Of a stretch of DNA of 64,000 bases, positions 16,391 through 26,665 are shown piece by piece; within the stretch, counting starts at the first letter, position 1, and every line of letters begins with the position of its first letter. The stretch is from Clostridium lundense DSM 17049 (GTDB taxonomy: Bacteria > Bacillota > Clostridia > Clostridiales > Clostridiaceae). The notes under the pieces were generated by a model that saw only the letters and a list, made by a program, of their open reading frames with translations, had not been told where the DNA came from and did no database searches. The stretch lies in contig NZ_JHVC01000010.1 in NCBI RefSeq assembly GCF_000619945.1, positions 91,058 through 155,057 on the forward strand. The letters are read 5' to 3'. The position numbers and the translations under genes are program-made.

Positions 16391-17686
16391 ATGAATATTG
16401 TACTTTATACACTTAAAGCTGTAGCTTTTGCTTTAACTAATCCTTATTTAGTGTTTTTTTTAGTGATTATAAGTATATTTTTATATATGCAAAATAAAAA
16501 AACTTCAGCAATGCAAAAGATGATTATTGGGGAGCAAATAAACTCCCCTTTTGAATTAACTATATCTCAACTAGTTATGGGTATATTTGGAGGAGTTTTA
16601 AGTAGCATTATTATGGCTTATTTTGGTGTAACTTTTTATCAAAACTCTGCTATAGAAATTCTTTTTCTAATTTCTGTATTTTTGACGGTTGTAAATCCTA
16701 GATTTATTTGTTTTTCATATTCTGGAGCTATATTAGGTGCTTTAAGCATTATAAATTCTTTAATTGCTTCTTTATATGGTACAAAGGAAATACAGTTATT
16801 TAAATTTGATATAGCATCTTTAATGACTATGATAGCTGTATTACATTTTGTAGAGGGGTTGCTTATAATTACAGATGGTAGTAGAGGAACTGTACCAGTA
16901 TTTACAAAACGAGAAGATAAAATAATAGGTGGTTTTGTAATGAAAAGGTATTGGGTTGTACCTATTGCATTATTTATAATTTTAAGTGGAAATTATACAT
17001 TGGACATGGCAGATACTGTTCCAATGCCTAACTGGTGGCCCATTATACATACTACAATACCTTTGGAAATATTGAAAAAATCAATAGTTATGCTAATACC
17101 TTTTTATGGTATGCTAGGATATAATAGTATTACATTTACTAAAACAAAGAGGGCTAAGGTTAATAGTTCTGGTTTTCTAATAATTGCATATAGCATAGCT
17201 TTATTTGTCTTAGCTCAGTTATGTTATATAAGCATTATCTATAAAATATTAGTTGTATTATTTGCGCCTATAGCTCATGAAGGGATTATTTATTTACAAA
17301 GATATAATGAATTAAATGAAGAACCACTTTATGTAAGTGAAGAGGGTATTAAAGTTTTAGAGGTAGCTCCTTATTCACCAGCAGATTCTATGAACATAAA
17401 AAGTGGAGATTCATTAATTGGAATAAATGATAGGGAAATAGAAAAAGAAGAAGACATATTAGAAATGATAAAGAATACTCAAGGAGATATGATTTTTAAA
17501 ATAAAAAAAATTAATGGAGTTATTCGTGAAGTTACATATGGAGAGGCACAAAGAAAAAACAGACTAGGCATTGTATTTGTTCCTAAATATATACCGAAGG
17601 ATAAGGTTGTTGTTAAGGTTAAGGAAGACAATTTTTCAGATGTATTAAATAAAATTAAAAACAAAGATAAAGATGGGGATGAGTAA
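16391..17686 (+). CDS. Polytopic membrane protein with C-terminal PDZ domain, MinJ/YvjD-like
   Basis: This 431-residue protein has an N-terminal helix (about 8-31), five to seven further helices up to about residue 300, and a C-terminal PDZ domain (about 315-395, with A-P-Y-S-P-A-D-S and the loop S-G-D-S-L-I-G-I-N). Architecture and position beside ctp and ftsEX match B. subtilis MinJ (YvjD), which links DivIVA to MinCD and FtsZ placement. Sequence identity cannot be judged here, so the role is inference. It is 2 bases from uvrB, so it may be cotranscribed with it. Confidence 0.7.
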   Translation: MNIVLYTLKAVAFALTNPYLVFFLVIISIFLYMQNKKTSAMQKMIIGEQINSPFELTISQLVMGIFGGVLSSIIMAYFGVTFYQNSAIEILFLISVFLTVVNPRFICFSYSGAILGALSIINSLIASLYGTKEIQLFKFDIASLMTMIAVLHFVEGLLIITDGSRGTVPVFTKREDKIIGGFVMKRYWVVPIALFIILSGNYTLDMADTVPMPNWWPIIHTTIPLEILKKSIVMLIPFYGMLGYNSITFTKTKRAKVNSSGFLIIAYSIALFVLAQLCYISIIYKILVVLFAPIAHEGIIYLQRYNELNEEPLYVSEEGIKVLEVAPYSPADSMNIKSGDSLIGINDREIEKEEDILEMIKNTQGDMIFKIKKINGVIREVTYGEAQRKNRLGIVFVPKYIPKDKVVVKVKEDNFSDVLNKIKNKDKDGDE

Positions 17687-17688
17687 TT

Positions 17689-19680
17689 ATGGGAGAATTT
17701 AAGATACACTCTAAGTTCAAACCTACTGGTGATCAACCACAGGCTATAGACAATTTAGTAATGGGCATAGAAAAAGGAGACAAATTTCAAACCCTTTTAG
17801 GTGTTACAGGATCAGGTAAAACTTTCACTATGGCAAATATAATAGAAAAGGTGAAAAAACCGACATTGGTGTTAGCACATAATAAGACTTTGGCAGCTCA
17901 GTTATGCTCAGAATTTAGAGAATTTTTTCCTGGAAATTGTGTGGAATATTTTGTATCTTATTATGATTACTATCAACCAGAAGCCTATGTACCCCAAACA
18001 GATACTTATATTGAGAAGGATGCTTCAATAAATGATGAAATAGATAAATTAAGACATTCAGCTACTGCTGCATTATTCGAGAGAAGAGATGTAATTATTG
18101 TAGCGTCTGTATCTTGTATATATGGTCTTGGTAATCCAGAAGAGTATAAAAAACTTACTATATCTTTAAGAGAAGGTATGGAAAAAGATAGAGATGAAGT
18201 TATAAAAAAACTTGTAGAAATACAATATGAAAGAAATGAGATTAATTTTGTAAGAGGTACCTTTAGAGTAAGAGGGGATGTACTAGATATATTTCCGGCA
18301 TCTTCAACTAATAGAGGCATAAGGGTAGAATTTTTTGGAGATGAAATAGAGAAGATAAGAGAATTTGATGTATTGACAGGTGAAATAGTGGGAGTTAGAA
18401 AACATGTTTCCATTTTTCCAGCTTCTCACTTTGCTACTTCTAATGAAAGGTTGCAGGTAGCAATTAAGAAAATAGAAGAAGAGCTAGAAGTAAGAGTTAG
18501 AGAGCTTGTAGCTGATGATAAATTATTAGAAGCTCAAAGATTAAAGCAGAGAACTAATTTTGACATAGAAATGATGAGAGAAGTAGGTTATTGCAGTGGT
18601 ATAGAAAATTATTCTAGAATTCTTGATGGTAGAGCAGCTGGTACACCACCTCAAACTTTATTGGACTATTTTCCAGATGATTTTTTGTTTTTTATAGATG
18701 AAAGTCATGTAACTTTGCCGCAGGTAAGAGGAATGTATGCGGGAGATAGATCAAGAAAGGAGACCTTAGTAAACTATGGGTTTAGGCTTCCATCAGCTTT
18801 TGATAATAGACCTTTACAGTTTAATGAGTTTGAATCTAAACTAAATCAGATGATTTTTGTGAGTGCTACTCCAGGAGAATATGAATTGAATCATTCACAA
18901 AATATAGCAGAGCAGATTATAAGACCAACAGGATTGTTAGATCCAGAAATAATAGTCAAGCCAGTAAAGGGGCAAATAGACCACCTTTATTCTCAAATTA
19001 GAGAAACTATAGATAAGGGATATAGAGTTTTAGTAACCACACTTACTAAAAAAATGGCGGAAGATTTAACAGCATATTTTAAGGAAATGAATATAAAAAC
19101 TAATTATTTACATTCAGACATAGATACCATTGAAAGAATGAAAATAATTAGAGATTTAAGAAAAGGTGAATTTGATGTATTAGTTGGAATCAATCTATTA
19201 AGAGAAGGATTGGATATTCCAGAAGTTGCTTTAGTTGCCATATTGGATGCAGACAAAGAAGGATTTTTAAGGTCAGATAGGTCATTGATACAGATTATAG
19301 GAAGAGCAGCAAGAAACTCAGAAAGTAAAGTTATAATGTATGCTGATAGGGTTACAAAGTCCATGGATAAGGCTATAAAGGAGACTAATAGAAGAAGAAC
19401 TATACAAATTAAATATAATGAAGAACATAAAATAACACCTAAAACAATTATAAAAGATATAAGAGATGTAATAGAAGCAACTAAGATTGGAGAAGAAAAG
19501 GTTGAATACAGTAGTTTAGAAGAGGCAATTAAGGCTAATAATGATAGTATAGAAAAGTTAATTAATCAATATGAAGAAGAGATGAAAAAAGCGGCCAAGG
19601 AATTACAGTTTGAGAGGGCAGCAGAGCTGAGGGATACTATATTTAAGTTAAAGAAAAAGAATAAAAAATCTAAAGACTAA
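17689..19680 (+). CDS. uvrB: Excinuclease ABC subunit B
   Basis: UvrB is the damage-verification helicase of nucleotide excision repair. The 663-residue protein has Walker A G-V-T-G-S-G-K-T (near residue 39), the beta-hairpin region rich in Tyr (S-Y-Y-D-Y-Y-Q-P-E-A-Y), the motif I-D-E-S-H, helicase motif VI with Q-I-I-G-R-A-A-R, and the C-terminal UVR domain (about 620-655) that binds UvrA/UvrC. It starts 2 bases after the PDZ gene and is followed by uvrA. Confidence 0.97.
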   Translation: MGEFKIHSKFKPTGDQPQAIDNLVMGIEKGDKFQTLLGVTGSGKTFTMANIIEKVKKPTLVLAHNKTLAAQLCSEFREFFPGNCVEYFVSYYDYYQPEAYVPQTDTYIEKDASINDEIDKLRHSATAALFERRDVIIVASVSCIYGLGNPEEYKKLTISLREGMEKDRDEVIKKLVEIQYERNEINFVRGTFRVRGDVLDIFPASSTNRGIRVEFFGDEIEKIREFDVLTGEIVGVRKHVSIFPASHFATSNERLQVAIKKIEEELEVRVRELVADDKLLEAQRLKQRTNFDIEMMREVGYCSGIENYSRILDGRAAGTPPQTLLDYFPDDFLFFIDESHVTLPQVRGMYAGDRSRKETLVNYGFRLPSAFDNRPLQFNEFESKLNQMIFVSATPGEYELNHSQNIAEQIIRPTGLLDPEIIVKPVKGQIDHLYSQIRETIDKGYRVLVTTLTKKMAEDLTAYFKEMNIKTNYLHSDIDTIERMKIIRDLRKGEFDVLVGINLLREGLDIPEVALVAILDADKEGFLRSDRSLIQIIGRAARNSESKVIMYADRVTKSMDKAIKETNRRRTIQIKYNEEHKITPKTIIKDIRDVIEATKIGEEKVEYSSLEEAIKANNDSIEKLINQYEEEMKKAAKELQFERAAELRDTIFKLKKKNKKSKD

Positions 19681-19700
19681 GGAGTGGAATAAATAAACTT

Positions 19701-22523
19701 ATGATTGATAAAATAGTTATAAAGGGAGCAAAAGTACATAATTTAAAAAATGTAACTCTCCAAATTCCAAGAGATAAATTTATTGTATTTACAGGACTCT
19801 CAGGATCAGGGAAATCTTCTTTAGCTTTTGATACATTATATGCAGAAGGTCAGAGAAGATATGTAGAATCTCTTTCCGCCTATGCTAGACAGTTTTTAGG
19901 TCAAATGAATAAGCCAGATGTGGAGTATATTGAAGGACTTTCTCCAGCTATATCTATAGATCAAAAAACTACAAGTAGAAATCCACGTTCAACAGTAGGT
20001 ACTGTTACAGAGATATATGATTATTTAAGATTATTATATTCTAGAATAGGGGTACCTCATTGTCCTAAGTGTGGAAAAGAAATAAAACAACAAACAGTAG
20101 ATCAAATGGTTGATAGAATTTTAGAATTTCCAGAAAGGACAAAAATTCAGGTATTAGCTCCTATAATTAGAGGAAGAAAAGGAGAACATGTTAAAGTCAT
20201 AGAAAGTATTAAGAAGAATGGTTATGTAAGAGCAAGAATAGATGGAGTTACAATAGACTTAGAAGAAGAAGATATTAAACTTGAAAAAAATAAAAAACAT
20301 AATATAGAGGCAGTAATTGATAGATTAGTAACAAAATCAGATATAAGAAGTAGACTTTCAGATTCCATAGAAATTGCATTAAAGTTAGCAGAAGGAATAG
20401 TAATTATAAATATTATAGATGGAGAAGATATATTATTTAGTGAGAATTTTGCCTGTGTAGAGTGTGGAATAAGTATAGGTGAAATATCAGGAAGAATGTT
20501 TTCTTTTAATTCTCCTTTTGGTAAATGTGATCATTGTGATGGATTGGGAACACTTTTAGAAATAGATGAAGATTTAGTTATACCAGATAGGAGTAAAAGT
20601 ATATTAGAAGGTGGTATAATACCTTGGGCTAACACTGTTTTAAAAGAAGATTCATGGACATATAGTATTATAACAGCCTTATCTAAAGAATATAAATTTA
20701 AGCTAGATACTCCTATAGAAAAATTGGATCCAAAAGTTTTAGATATATTACTTTATGGACTAAGGGGAGAAAAAATAAAAGTTAAATATGAAAAAGAAAA
20801 TAGAGTTATGGAGTTTCAACATGCTTTTGAGGGAGTTATTAATACCCTAAAAAGAAGGTATATGGAAACAAATTCTGATTATATAAAAGATGAAATAGAA
20901 ATTTATATGAGTGATAACCCATGTCCTAAATGTAATGGAGCACGATTAAGGCCAGAGGCTTTAGCTGTAACTGTAGGAGAAAAAAATATATCTGATTTTT
21001 GTACGTTATCTATAAGAGAAGAACTGGCATTTTTAGATTCTCTTAAACTTTCAGAAAAGGATCAGATAATAAGTAGCCAAATATTAAAGGAAATAAAGAG
21101 TAGGTTGAATTTTTTAATAGATGTTGGGTTAGATTACTTAAATTTGTCTAGAACAGCTGGTACATTATCAGGAGGAGAAGCTCAAAGAATAAGATTGGCT
21201 ACGCAAATTGGCTCAAGTTTAGTAGGAGTGCTTTATATATTAGATGAACCTAGTATAGGACTTCACCAAAGAGATAATGATAAGTTGATTGAAACATTAA
21301 AGCATTTGAAAGATTTAGGAAATACTCTTGTGGTAGTAGAACATGATGAAGATACTATTAGAGCAGCAGATTTTATTGTGGATATGGGACCTGGAGCTGG
21401 AGAACATGGAGGAGAGGTAATAGCAGCAGGAACTTTTGAAGATATAATAAATAATGAAAAATCTATAACAGCACAATATTTGAGTGGGAAAAAGAAAATT
21501 GAAGTGCCAAAAGAAAGAAGAAAATCTAATGGAAATTCAATATTAATAAAGGGAGCTAAAGAAAACAATCTTAAAAATATAGATGCGAAATTCCCATTAG
21601 GAATCTTTACTTGTGTTACAGGAGTATCTGGATCAGGAAAGAGTACTTTAGTCAATGAAATATTATATAAAGGGTTAAATAAAAAACTTAATAATACAAA
21701 AGAAAATCCTGGAGCTCACAAAGATATATTGGGCTTAGAAAATATTGATAAAATAATAAATATAGATCAAAGTCCTATAGGAAGAACACCTAGATCAAAT
21801 CCAGCTACGTATACCGGTGTATTTGATATAATAAGAGAAGTTTTTGCCAATACTTCAGAATCAAAGATGAAAGGATATAAGCCTGGAAGATTTAGTTTTA
21901 ATGTAAAGGGAGGAAGATGTGAAGCTTGTAAGGGCGATGGAATTATAAAGATAGAAATGCAGTTTTTATCTGATGTATATGTGCCTTGCGAGGTTTGTAA
22001 AGGAAAAAGATATAATAGAGAAACTTTGGAGGTAAAATACAAAGGAAAGAATATAGACGATGTATTAAATATGACAGTAGAAGAGGCATTGCAGTTCTTT
22101 GAGAATATTCCACGAATAAAGAACAAGATTCAAACTCTAATGGATGTAGGGCTAGGATATATAAGATTAGGTCAGCCATCTACTCAGTTATCAGGAGGAG
22201 AAGCTCAAAGAATAAAGCTTGCATATGAACTTTCAAAAAGAAGTACAGGAAAAACATTATATATTTTGGATGAACCTACTACAGGATTACATATAGATGA
22301 TGTTAGTAGGCTGATAAAGATACTTGATAGACTGGTTGAAAATGGAAATACCGTAGTGGTAATAGAACATAATTTAGATGTAATAAAATGTGCAGATTAT
22401 ATTATAGATTTGGGCCCTGAAGGAGGAGAGAAAGGTGGTACTATTATAGCCACAGGAACTCCAGAGGATATAAGTAAAAATAGTAATTCTTATACAGGAC
22501 ATTATTTAAGAAAAATGTTATAA
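19701..22523 (+). CDS. uvrA: Excinuclease ABC subunit A
   Basis: UvrA is the dimeric DNA-damage sensor of nucleotide excision repair. The 940-residue protein has two ABC ATPase modules: Walker A G-L-S-G-S-G-K-S (near 34) and G-V-S-G-S-G-K-S-T (near 640), signatures L-S-G-G-E-A-Q-R in both halves, and zinc-binding C-x-x-C pairs (H-C-P-K-C-G-K near 120; C-E-A-C-K-G-D near 740; C-E-V-C-K-G). It follows uvrB by 20 bases. No LexA box was seen upstream of the pair. Confidence 0.97.
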   Translation: MIDKIVIKGAKVHNLKNVTLQIPRDKFIVFTGLSGSGKSSLAFDTLYAEGQRRYVESLSAYARQFLGQMNKPDVEYIEGLSPAISIDQKTTSRNPRSTVGTVTEIYDYLRLLYSRIGVPHCPKCGKEIKQQTVDQMVDRILEFPERTKIQVLAPIIRGRKGEHVKVIESIKKNGYVRARIDGVTIDLEEEDIKLEKNKKHNIEAVIDRLVTKSDIRSRLSDSIEIALKLAEGIVIINIIDGEDILFSENFACVECGISIGEISGRMFSFNSPFGKCDHCDGLGTLLEIDEDLVIPDRSKSILEGGIIPWANTVLKEDSWTYSIITALSKEYKFKLDTPIEKLDPKVLDILLYGLRGEKIKVKYEKENRVMEFQHAFEGVINTLKRRYMETNSDYIKDEIEIYMSDNPCPKCNGARLRPEALAVTVGEKNISDFCTLSIREELAFLDSLKLSEKDQIISSQILKEIKSRLNFLIDVGLDYLNLSRTAGTLSGGEAQRIRLATQIGSSLVGVLYILDEPSIGLHQRDNDKLIETLKHLKDLGNTLVVVEHDEDTIRAADFIVDMGPGAGEHGGEVIAAGTFEDIINNEKSITAQYLSGKKKIEVPKERRKSNGNSILIKGAKENNLKNIDAKFPLGIFTCVTGVSGSGKSTLVNEILYKGLNKKLNNTKENPGAHKDILGLENIDKIINIDQSPIGRTPRSNPATYTGVFDIIREVFANTSESKMKGYKPGRFSFNVKGGRCEACKGDGIIKIEMQFLSDVYVPCEVCKGKRYNRETLEVKYKGKNIDDVLNMTVEEALQFFENIPRIKNKIQTLMDVGLGYIRLGQPSTQLSGGEAQRIKLAYELSKRSTGKTLYILDEPTTGLHIDDVSRLIKILDRLVENGNTVVVIEHNLDVIKCADYIIDLGPEGGEKGGTIIATGTPEDISKNSNSYTGHYLRKML

Positions 22524-22532
22524 TTTAATTTG

Positions 22533-22565
22533 GACTAGCATGAGAAACCTAAATGCTAGTCTTTT
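22533..22565 (+). terminator. Terminator after uvrA
   Basis: A 9-bp stem (22533-22541 with 22553-22561) is followed by a short CTTTT tail. It may be leaky. Confidence 0.6.
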
Positions 22566-22620
22566 GGCTATAAGTATGCTAGAATTTATGTGTTTAATCA
22601 GATAAAAAGAAGGTGATTCT

Positions 22621-23052
22621 ATGATTTTTGGAAAATTAAGTTCCATTTTTACTATATTAATTATTGGTATAGTATATATGATAATATTTACTGCTTTAAA
22701 AATAATGAATAAAGATATTAAATCCAATGGGAAAAGAAAAGTTGTTAGACGTTCTGTAGGATTGGAAATAATAGAACCTGGTAATAGTTATAACTTAAGA
22801 AAAGGAGGAGTAATTCCGATTCAAGGGGAGATAACTATAGGAAGAAGCAATGGGAATACATTTGTATTAGATGATCCTTATGTTTCATCTCGTCATGCTA
22901 GAGTTTTTATTAAAAATAATGAATATATATTAGAAGACTTAGAAAGTACAAATGGCACTTTAATAAATAAGGTGAGAATTAGTGGAAGAAAGTGCTTAAA
23001 GTCTGGTGATATAATAAAGATAGGAAATACTATATTAAAATTTATTGGATAA
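22621..23052 (+). CDS. Membrane-anchored FHA domain protein
   Basis: This 143-residue protein has one N-terminal membrane helix (about 8-28), a short basic linker, and a forkhead-associated domain (about 55-143). The phosphothreonine-binding residues are visible: G-R-S near the start of the domain, S-S-R-H, and the N in L-E-S-T-N-G-T. Such domains bind phosphothreonine made by Ser/Thr kinases. It is followed by FtsW-like and PBP genes, which recalls the FHA-RodA-PbpA neighbourhood of actinobacteria. It likely recruits a kinase substrate or regulator to the wall-synthesis machinery. Confidence 0.9.
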   Translation: MIFGKLSSIFTILIIGIVYMIIFTALKIMNKDIKSNGKRKVVRRSVGLEIIEPGNSYNLRKGGVIPIQGEITIGRSNGNTFVLDDPYVSSRHARVFIKNNEYILEDLESTNGTLINKVRISGRKCLKSGDIIKIGNTILKFIG

Positions 23053-23103
23053 AATTGTATATGATGAATTCTATAAAAGTAATTTTAGGATGGTGACCAG
23101 AAT

Positions 23104-24306
23104 TTGAATACTAGTAAAGATGAGAAGAAGTTACTGCTATTAACGTATTTGTTGTGTTTGATAGGTTTTTTTAACTTAGCTATATTGAAGGAACCTTTTG
23201 ATAAAGGGGCTATGGTTATGTGCTTAATTACTTGTTTACTTATAGGATATTCTTATTTTATAATAAGGAAGTTTTTTTCTGATGGAGACAAATTTATATT
23301 TATTTTCTCTAGTATATTAGCATCTATCGGAATAATAATACTATATAGGATACAGATGGCTGTATCTATTAAACAAATAATTTGGTTTGCTATAGGAGTT
23401 ACTACGTTTATATTAATCGTGGTTTTATTACCAGATTTAAAAAGATTTGATAAATATAAGTATGTATATTTAGTTTCTACTATAATACTTATGGCTCTAG
23501 GTACACTTTTAGGTAATGAAACTTTAGGAGCAAAAAATTGGGTAGGTATAGGAGGTTTTTCCTTTCAGCCTTCAGAATTTGGTAAGCTATGTTTAGTTGC
23601 ATATTTAGCATCTTCTCTTAAAGACTATAAAAGTTTTAAGGATCTAATAGAACCAGCTATTGTGGTAATGGCATCTCTTGGTTTTATGGTATTACAAAAG
23701 GATTTAGGAAGTGCTCTTATATTTTTTGGTATATCAATAACTATGCTTTATATTGCCACATCTAAGACGAAATATATAATAACATGTTTTGGACTTTTTA
23801 TTATAGGAGCTTTTATAAGTTATGGATTGTTTGATCATGTAAAATTAAGATTTCTGATTTGGAAAAATCCATGGCCTTATGCTACAACTAAAGGCTATCA
23901 AGTAGTGCAATCATTACTAGCAATTGCATCAGGAGGTCTTACAGGTTCGGGATTGGGTAAAGGATATCCATCTTATATACCGGTGAGAACTACAGATTTT
24001 ATATTTTCTATTATATGCGAAGAACTTGGAATATTAATGGGGTTTGCTATAATTCTTTTATATTTTCTGTTATTTTATAGATGCATGAGAGCAGCCTTGT
24101 ATGCAGGAGATAATTTTTCTAGATTATTAGCAGTAGGATATAGTTCAATGATAGCATGTCAGGTTTTAGTAATAGTTGGAGGGGTAATGAATATGATTCC
24201 TCTTACTGGTATTACACTCCCTTTAGTAAGCTATGGAGGAAGTTCTATGTTAAGTATTTGTTTTGCTCTTGGAATAATTCAGAAGATATCAGAAGAGGGT
24301 AGGTAA
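23104..24306 (+). CDS. FtsW/RodA/SpoVE family peptidoglycan polymerase
   Basis: This is a SEDS glycosyltransferase of 400 residues with about ten membrane helices. It shows the conserved A-K-N-W-V-G-I-G-G-F-S-F-Q-P-S-E-F segment (with the Trp and the following extracellular loop) and the C-terminal P-L-V-S-Y-G-G-S-S-M signature. The start is TTG, preceded by GGATGGTGA. It pairs with the transpeptidase gene 2 bases downstream, as SEDS proteins work with class B PBPs. Sequence alone does not tell whether it serves elongation, division or the spore cortex. Confidence 0.92.
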   Translation: MNTSKDEKKLLLLTYLLCLIGFFNLAILKEPFDKGAMVMCLITCLLIGYSYFIIRKFFSDGDKFIFIFSSILASIGIIILYRIQMAVSIKQIIWFAIGVTTFILIVVLLPDLKRFDKYKYVYLVSTIILMALGTLLGNETLGAKNWVGIGGFSFQPSEFGKLCLVAYLASSLKDYKSFKDLIEPAIVVMASLGFMVLQKDLGSALIFFGISITMLYIATSKTKYIITCFGLFIIGAFISYGLFDHVKLRFLIWKNPWPYATTKGYQVVQSLLAIASGGLTGSGLGKGYPSYIPVRTTDFIFSIICEELGILMGFAIILLYFLLFYRCMRAALYAGDNFSRLLAVGYSSMIACQVLVIVGGVMNMIPLTGITLPLVSYGGSSMLSICFALGIIQKISEEGR

Positions 24307-24308
24307 GA

Positions 24309-25736
24309 ATGAAGGATATATCAGATAATATAAAAAAGGTTACTATAGTTTTTTTATTATGCTTTATAGGATTGATTTCTTATATAACTTATTTTGAAAT
24401 CATTGTAGCGCCTAAAATAGTTTCCAGTCAATATAATCAAAGATTATGGGCTAAAAGAAATGAGGTTCTTAGAGGAACTTTTTATGATAGAAATATGAAA
24501 GTACTAGCTAAGAGTACAAGAGTAGATAAAGAAGTTCAAAAAAGACAATATGAAGGAGGAGCTATTTTTTCTCATGCGTTAGGTTACTTAGATGTGAAAT
24601 ATGGAATAACTGGGTTGGAGAAAAGATATGATAAAGAATTAACTTCTACTAATATTAAAGATACTATAGATAATATTTTAAAATTAAAAGGAAGAAACGA
24701 AGAAAAGTATGGAAATAGTTTAAAGACTACTTTAGATTATAATATACAGAAAAAGGCATATGAATTATTAGGTGATAATAGAGGAGCAGTAGTAGCGCTT
24801 AATCCTAAAACAGGTGAAATATTAGCTATGGTTTCTAAACCATCCTTTGATCCAAATAATTTAGCAGAGAATTGGAAAGCAATAAATGAAAATAAAGATA
24901 GGCCATTACTTAATAGAGCTACTTCGGGACTATATCCGCCAGGATCTACTTTTAAAGCTATAACTGCTGTAAGTGCCTTAGAAAATATTAAAAATGTAAT
25001 GGACAGAAGAATGGATGATACTGGTGTATTAGCTTTTAATTCAAAAGAATCATTAAAAAATTACAATGGAGAGGCATTAGGGAATATAGGGTTTAGAGAA
25101 GCTTTTGTTCATTCAAGTAATGTATTTTTTGGGCAGCTAGGAATAGATATTGGAAATGCTAAATTAAAAGAAACTGCTGAAAAATTTTATTTTAACAAAA
25201 ATATACCAGCAGATGGAGTGGTTATAGAAAACAGTAGATTTCCATCACTAAAAAGTTATGAGGTAGGAAATTTGGCACAAAGTGCAATAGGTCAGGCTAC
25301 AGTATTAGCTACTCCAATGGATATGGCACTAGTGGCTAGCACCATAGCTAATGATGGAGTTATGATGAAACCTTGTATAGTTAAGGAAGTATTATCTAGT
25401 AAGGGTGAAGTTTTAAATAAAATAAAAGCTGAGTCTATACAAGAAGTTACTTCAAAGGAAAACGCTAAAATCATAAAAGATTTTATGAGAGGTGTTGTAG
25501 AACAGGGAACAGGTGGAGCAGCTTCAGTAGAAGGCATAAAAGTCTGTGGGAAAACAGGAACAGCGGATCATAAGGAAGAAGGAAGTGGAGCATTACCTCA
25601 TTCTTGGTTTATAGGTTTCGCACCTTATGAAAACCCACAAATAGCACTAGCAGTAATTGTAGAAGACGGAGGACAAGGTGGAGTTGCTGCTGCCAATATA
25701 GCGTCTGGTGTGATTAGGACAGCTTTAGTTAAATAA
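24309..25736 (+). CDS. Class B penicillin-binding protein (transpeptidase)
   Basis: This 475-residue protein has an N-terminal membrane anchor (about 10-30) and a C-terminal transpeptidase domain. Catalytic motifs are intact: S-T-F-K with nucleophile S213, S-S-N (269-271) and K-T-G (415-417). It is shorter than typical FtsI/PBP2 (550-700 residues) because the N-terminal pedestal is reduced, like the PbpA type found beside RodA in actinobacteria. It is adjacent to its SEDS partner and to the FHA protein. It crosslinks peptidoglycan outside the membrane. Confidence 0.92.
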   Translation: MKDISDNIKKVTIVFLLCFIGLISYITYFEIIVAPKIVSSQYNQRLWAKRNEVLRGTFYDRNMKVLAKSTRVDKEVQKRQYEGGAIFSHALGYLDVKYGITGLEKRYDKELTSTNIKDTIDNILKLKGRNEEKYGNSLKTTLDYNIQKKAYELLGDNRGAVVALNPKTGEILAMVSKPSFDPNNLAENWKAINENKDRPLLNRATSGLYPPGSTFKAITAVSALENIKNVMDRRMDDTGVLAFNSKESLKNYNGEALGNIGFREAFVHSSNVFFGQLGIDIGNAKLKETAEKFYFNKNIPADGVVIENSRFPSLKSYEVGNLAQSAIGQATVLATPMDMALVASTIANDGVMMKPCIVKEVLSSKGEVLNKIKAESIQEVTSKENAKIIKDFMRGVVEQGTGGAASVEGIKVCGKTGTADHKEEGSGALPHSWFIGFAPYENPQIALAVIVEDGGQGGVAAANIASGVIRTALVK

Positions 25737-25758
25737 TGGTTAGAAAGTGGGGAGTATA

Positions 25759-26655
25759 TTGAGAATTAAAGAAATAGAAGAATTAAAAAATGGAGAAAAG
25801 GTTCAATTTAATGCATTGCTAAGTGATAAAAGGACTGGATGGAAAAAGGATGGTAGTGCATATCTTCTTTTAATTATGCAGGACAACACAGGCACTATAG
25901 CTTTTCCAGTATGGGATAGCTATGATAAATATAATGCTATATTGCAGGTTAACTCAGTTATAAATGTTAAAGGAATAGTTGCTAGATTTAATGGAAGTAT
26001 ACAAATACGCAATCCAATCATAAGCAATGCTGAAGAGGAGATAGATTACTCTCATTATGTACCTGTATATAATATACCTAATGAATTAGTAGAGTATTTT
26101 AATAATGTAGTGGATAATTTGGATGATAAATATAAGAAAATAGCAATAGGGGCTACAGGCGCCTTAGGATATAATGAAACTAGATGGAACGCTTTTTTAA
26201 GTTGTGTAGCAGCGGAAAAGTTTCATGGAAATAAAAGAGGTGGACTTTTCCTTCATACTATTGGAGTTATGAAGACTATGCAAAATATTATAAATAACTA
26301 CATTACAAATCCTTTTTACATGAGTGCAAAGGATGTTATAAATAAAGATAGATTAATGTTGAAGGCTATTGTCCATGATATTATGAAGATAAAAGAATAT
26401 GATTATGATGGAATAATAAGAAGAAAAGATATCAAATTAGATCATTTAATATTAGGGGCGGCTTATATTAGAGAAATAAATGTTGAAATGGGTAACCCTA
26501 TATCAGAAGAAGAATTAGACGATATTTGCTATTCAATATTATCTCACCATGGAGAATTTGGGAACTTTCAACCTAAGGGTATTGAGGATATACTTTTAAA
26601 TGTAGCAGATATTGTAGACAGCCAAGTTGTGAATGCTATTGAAAATAAAATATAA
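25759..26655 (+). CDS. 3'-5' exoribonuclease YhaM-like (OB-fold plus HD domain)
   Basis: This 298-residue protein has an N-terminal OB-fold nucleic-acid-binding domain (about 10-95) and an HD phosphohydrolase domain (about 150-285). The metal ligands are visible in G-G-L-F-L-H-T, V-H-D-I-M-K (the HD pair) and S-H-H-G-E-F-G. Length and order match B. subtilis YhaM, a 3'-5' exoribonuclease. I chose the TTG at 25759, which lies just after GTGGGGAG; a GTG at 25747 overlaps that site. A terminator follows. Confidence 0.85.
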   Translation: MRIKEIEELKNGEKVQFNALLSDKRTGWKKDGSAYLLLIMQDNTGTIAFPVWDSYDKYNAILQVNSVINVKGIVARFNGSIQIRNPIISNAEEEIDYSHYVPVYNIPNELVEYFNNVVDNLDDKYKKIAIGATGALGYNETRWNAFLSCVAAEKFHGNKRGGLFLHTIGVMKTMQNIINNYITNPFYMSAKDVINKDRLMLKAIVHDIMKIKEYDYDGIIRRKDIKLDHLILGAAYIREINVEMGNPISEEELDDICYSILSHHGEFGNFQPKGIEDILLNVADIVDSQVVNAIENKI

Positions 26656-26665
26656 AGAAATGAAC

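Noticed and set aside
17400..17690. LexA/SOS box upstream of uvrBA
   Set aside because: No GAAC-N4-GTTC-type sequence was found there.
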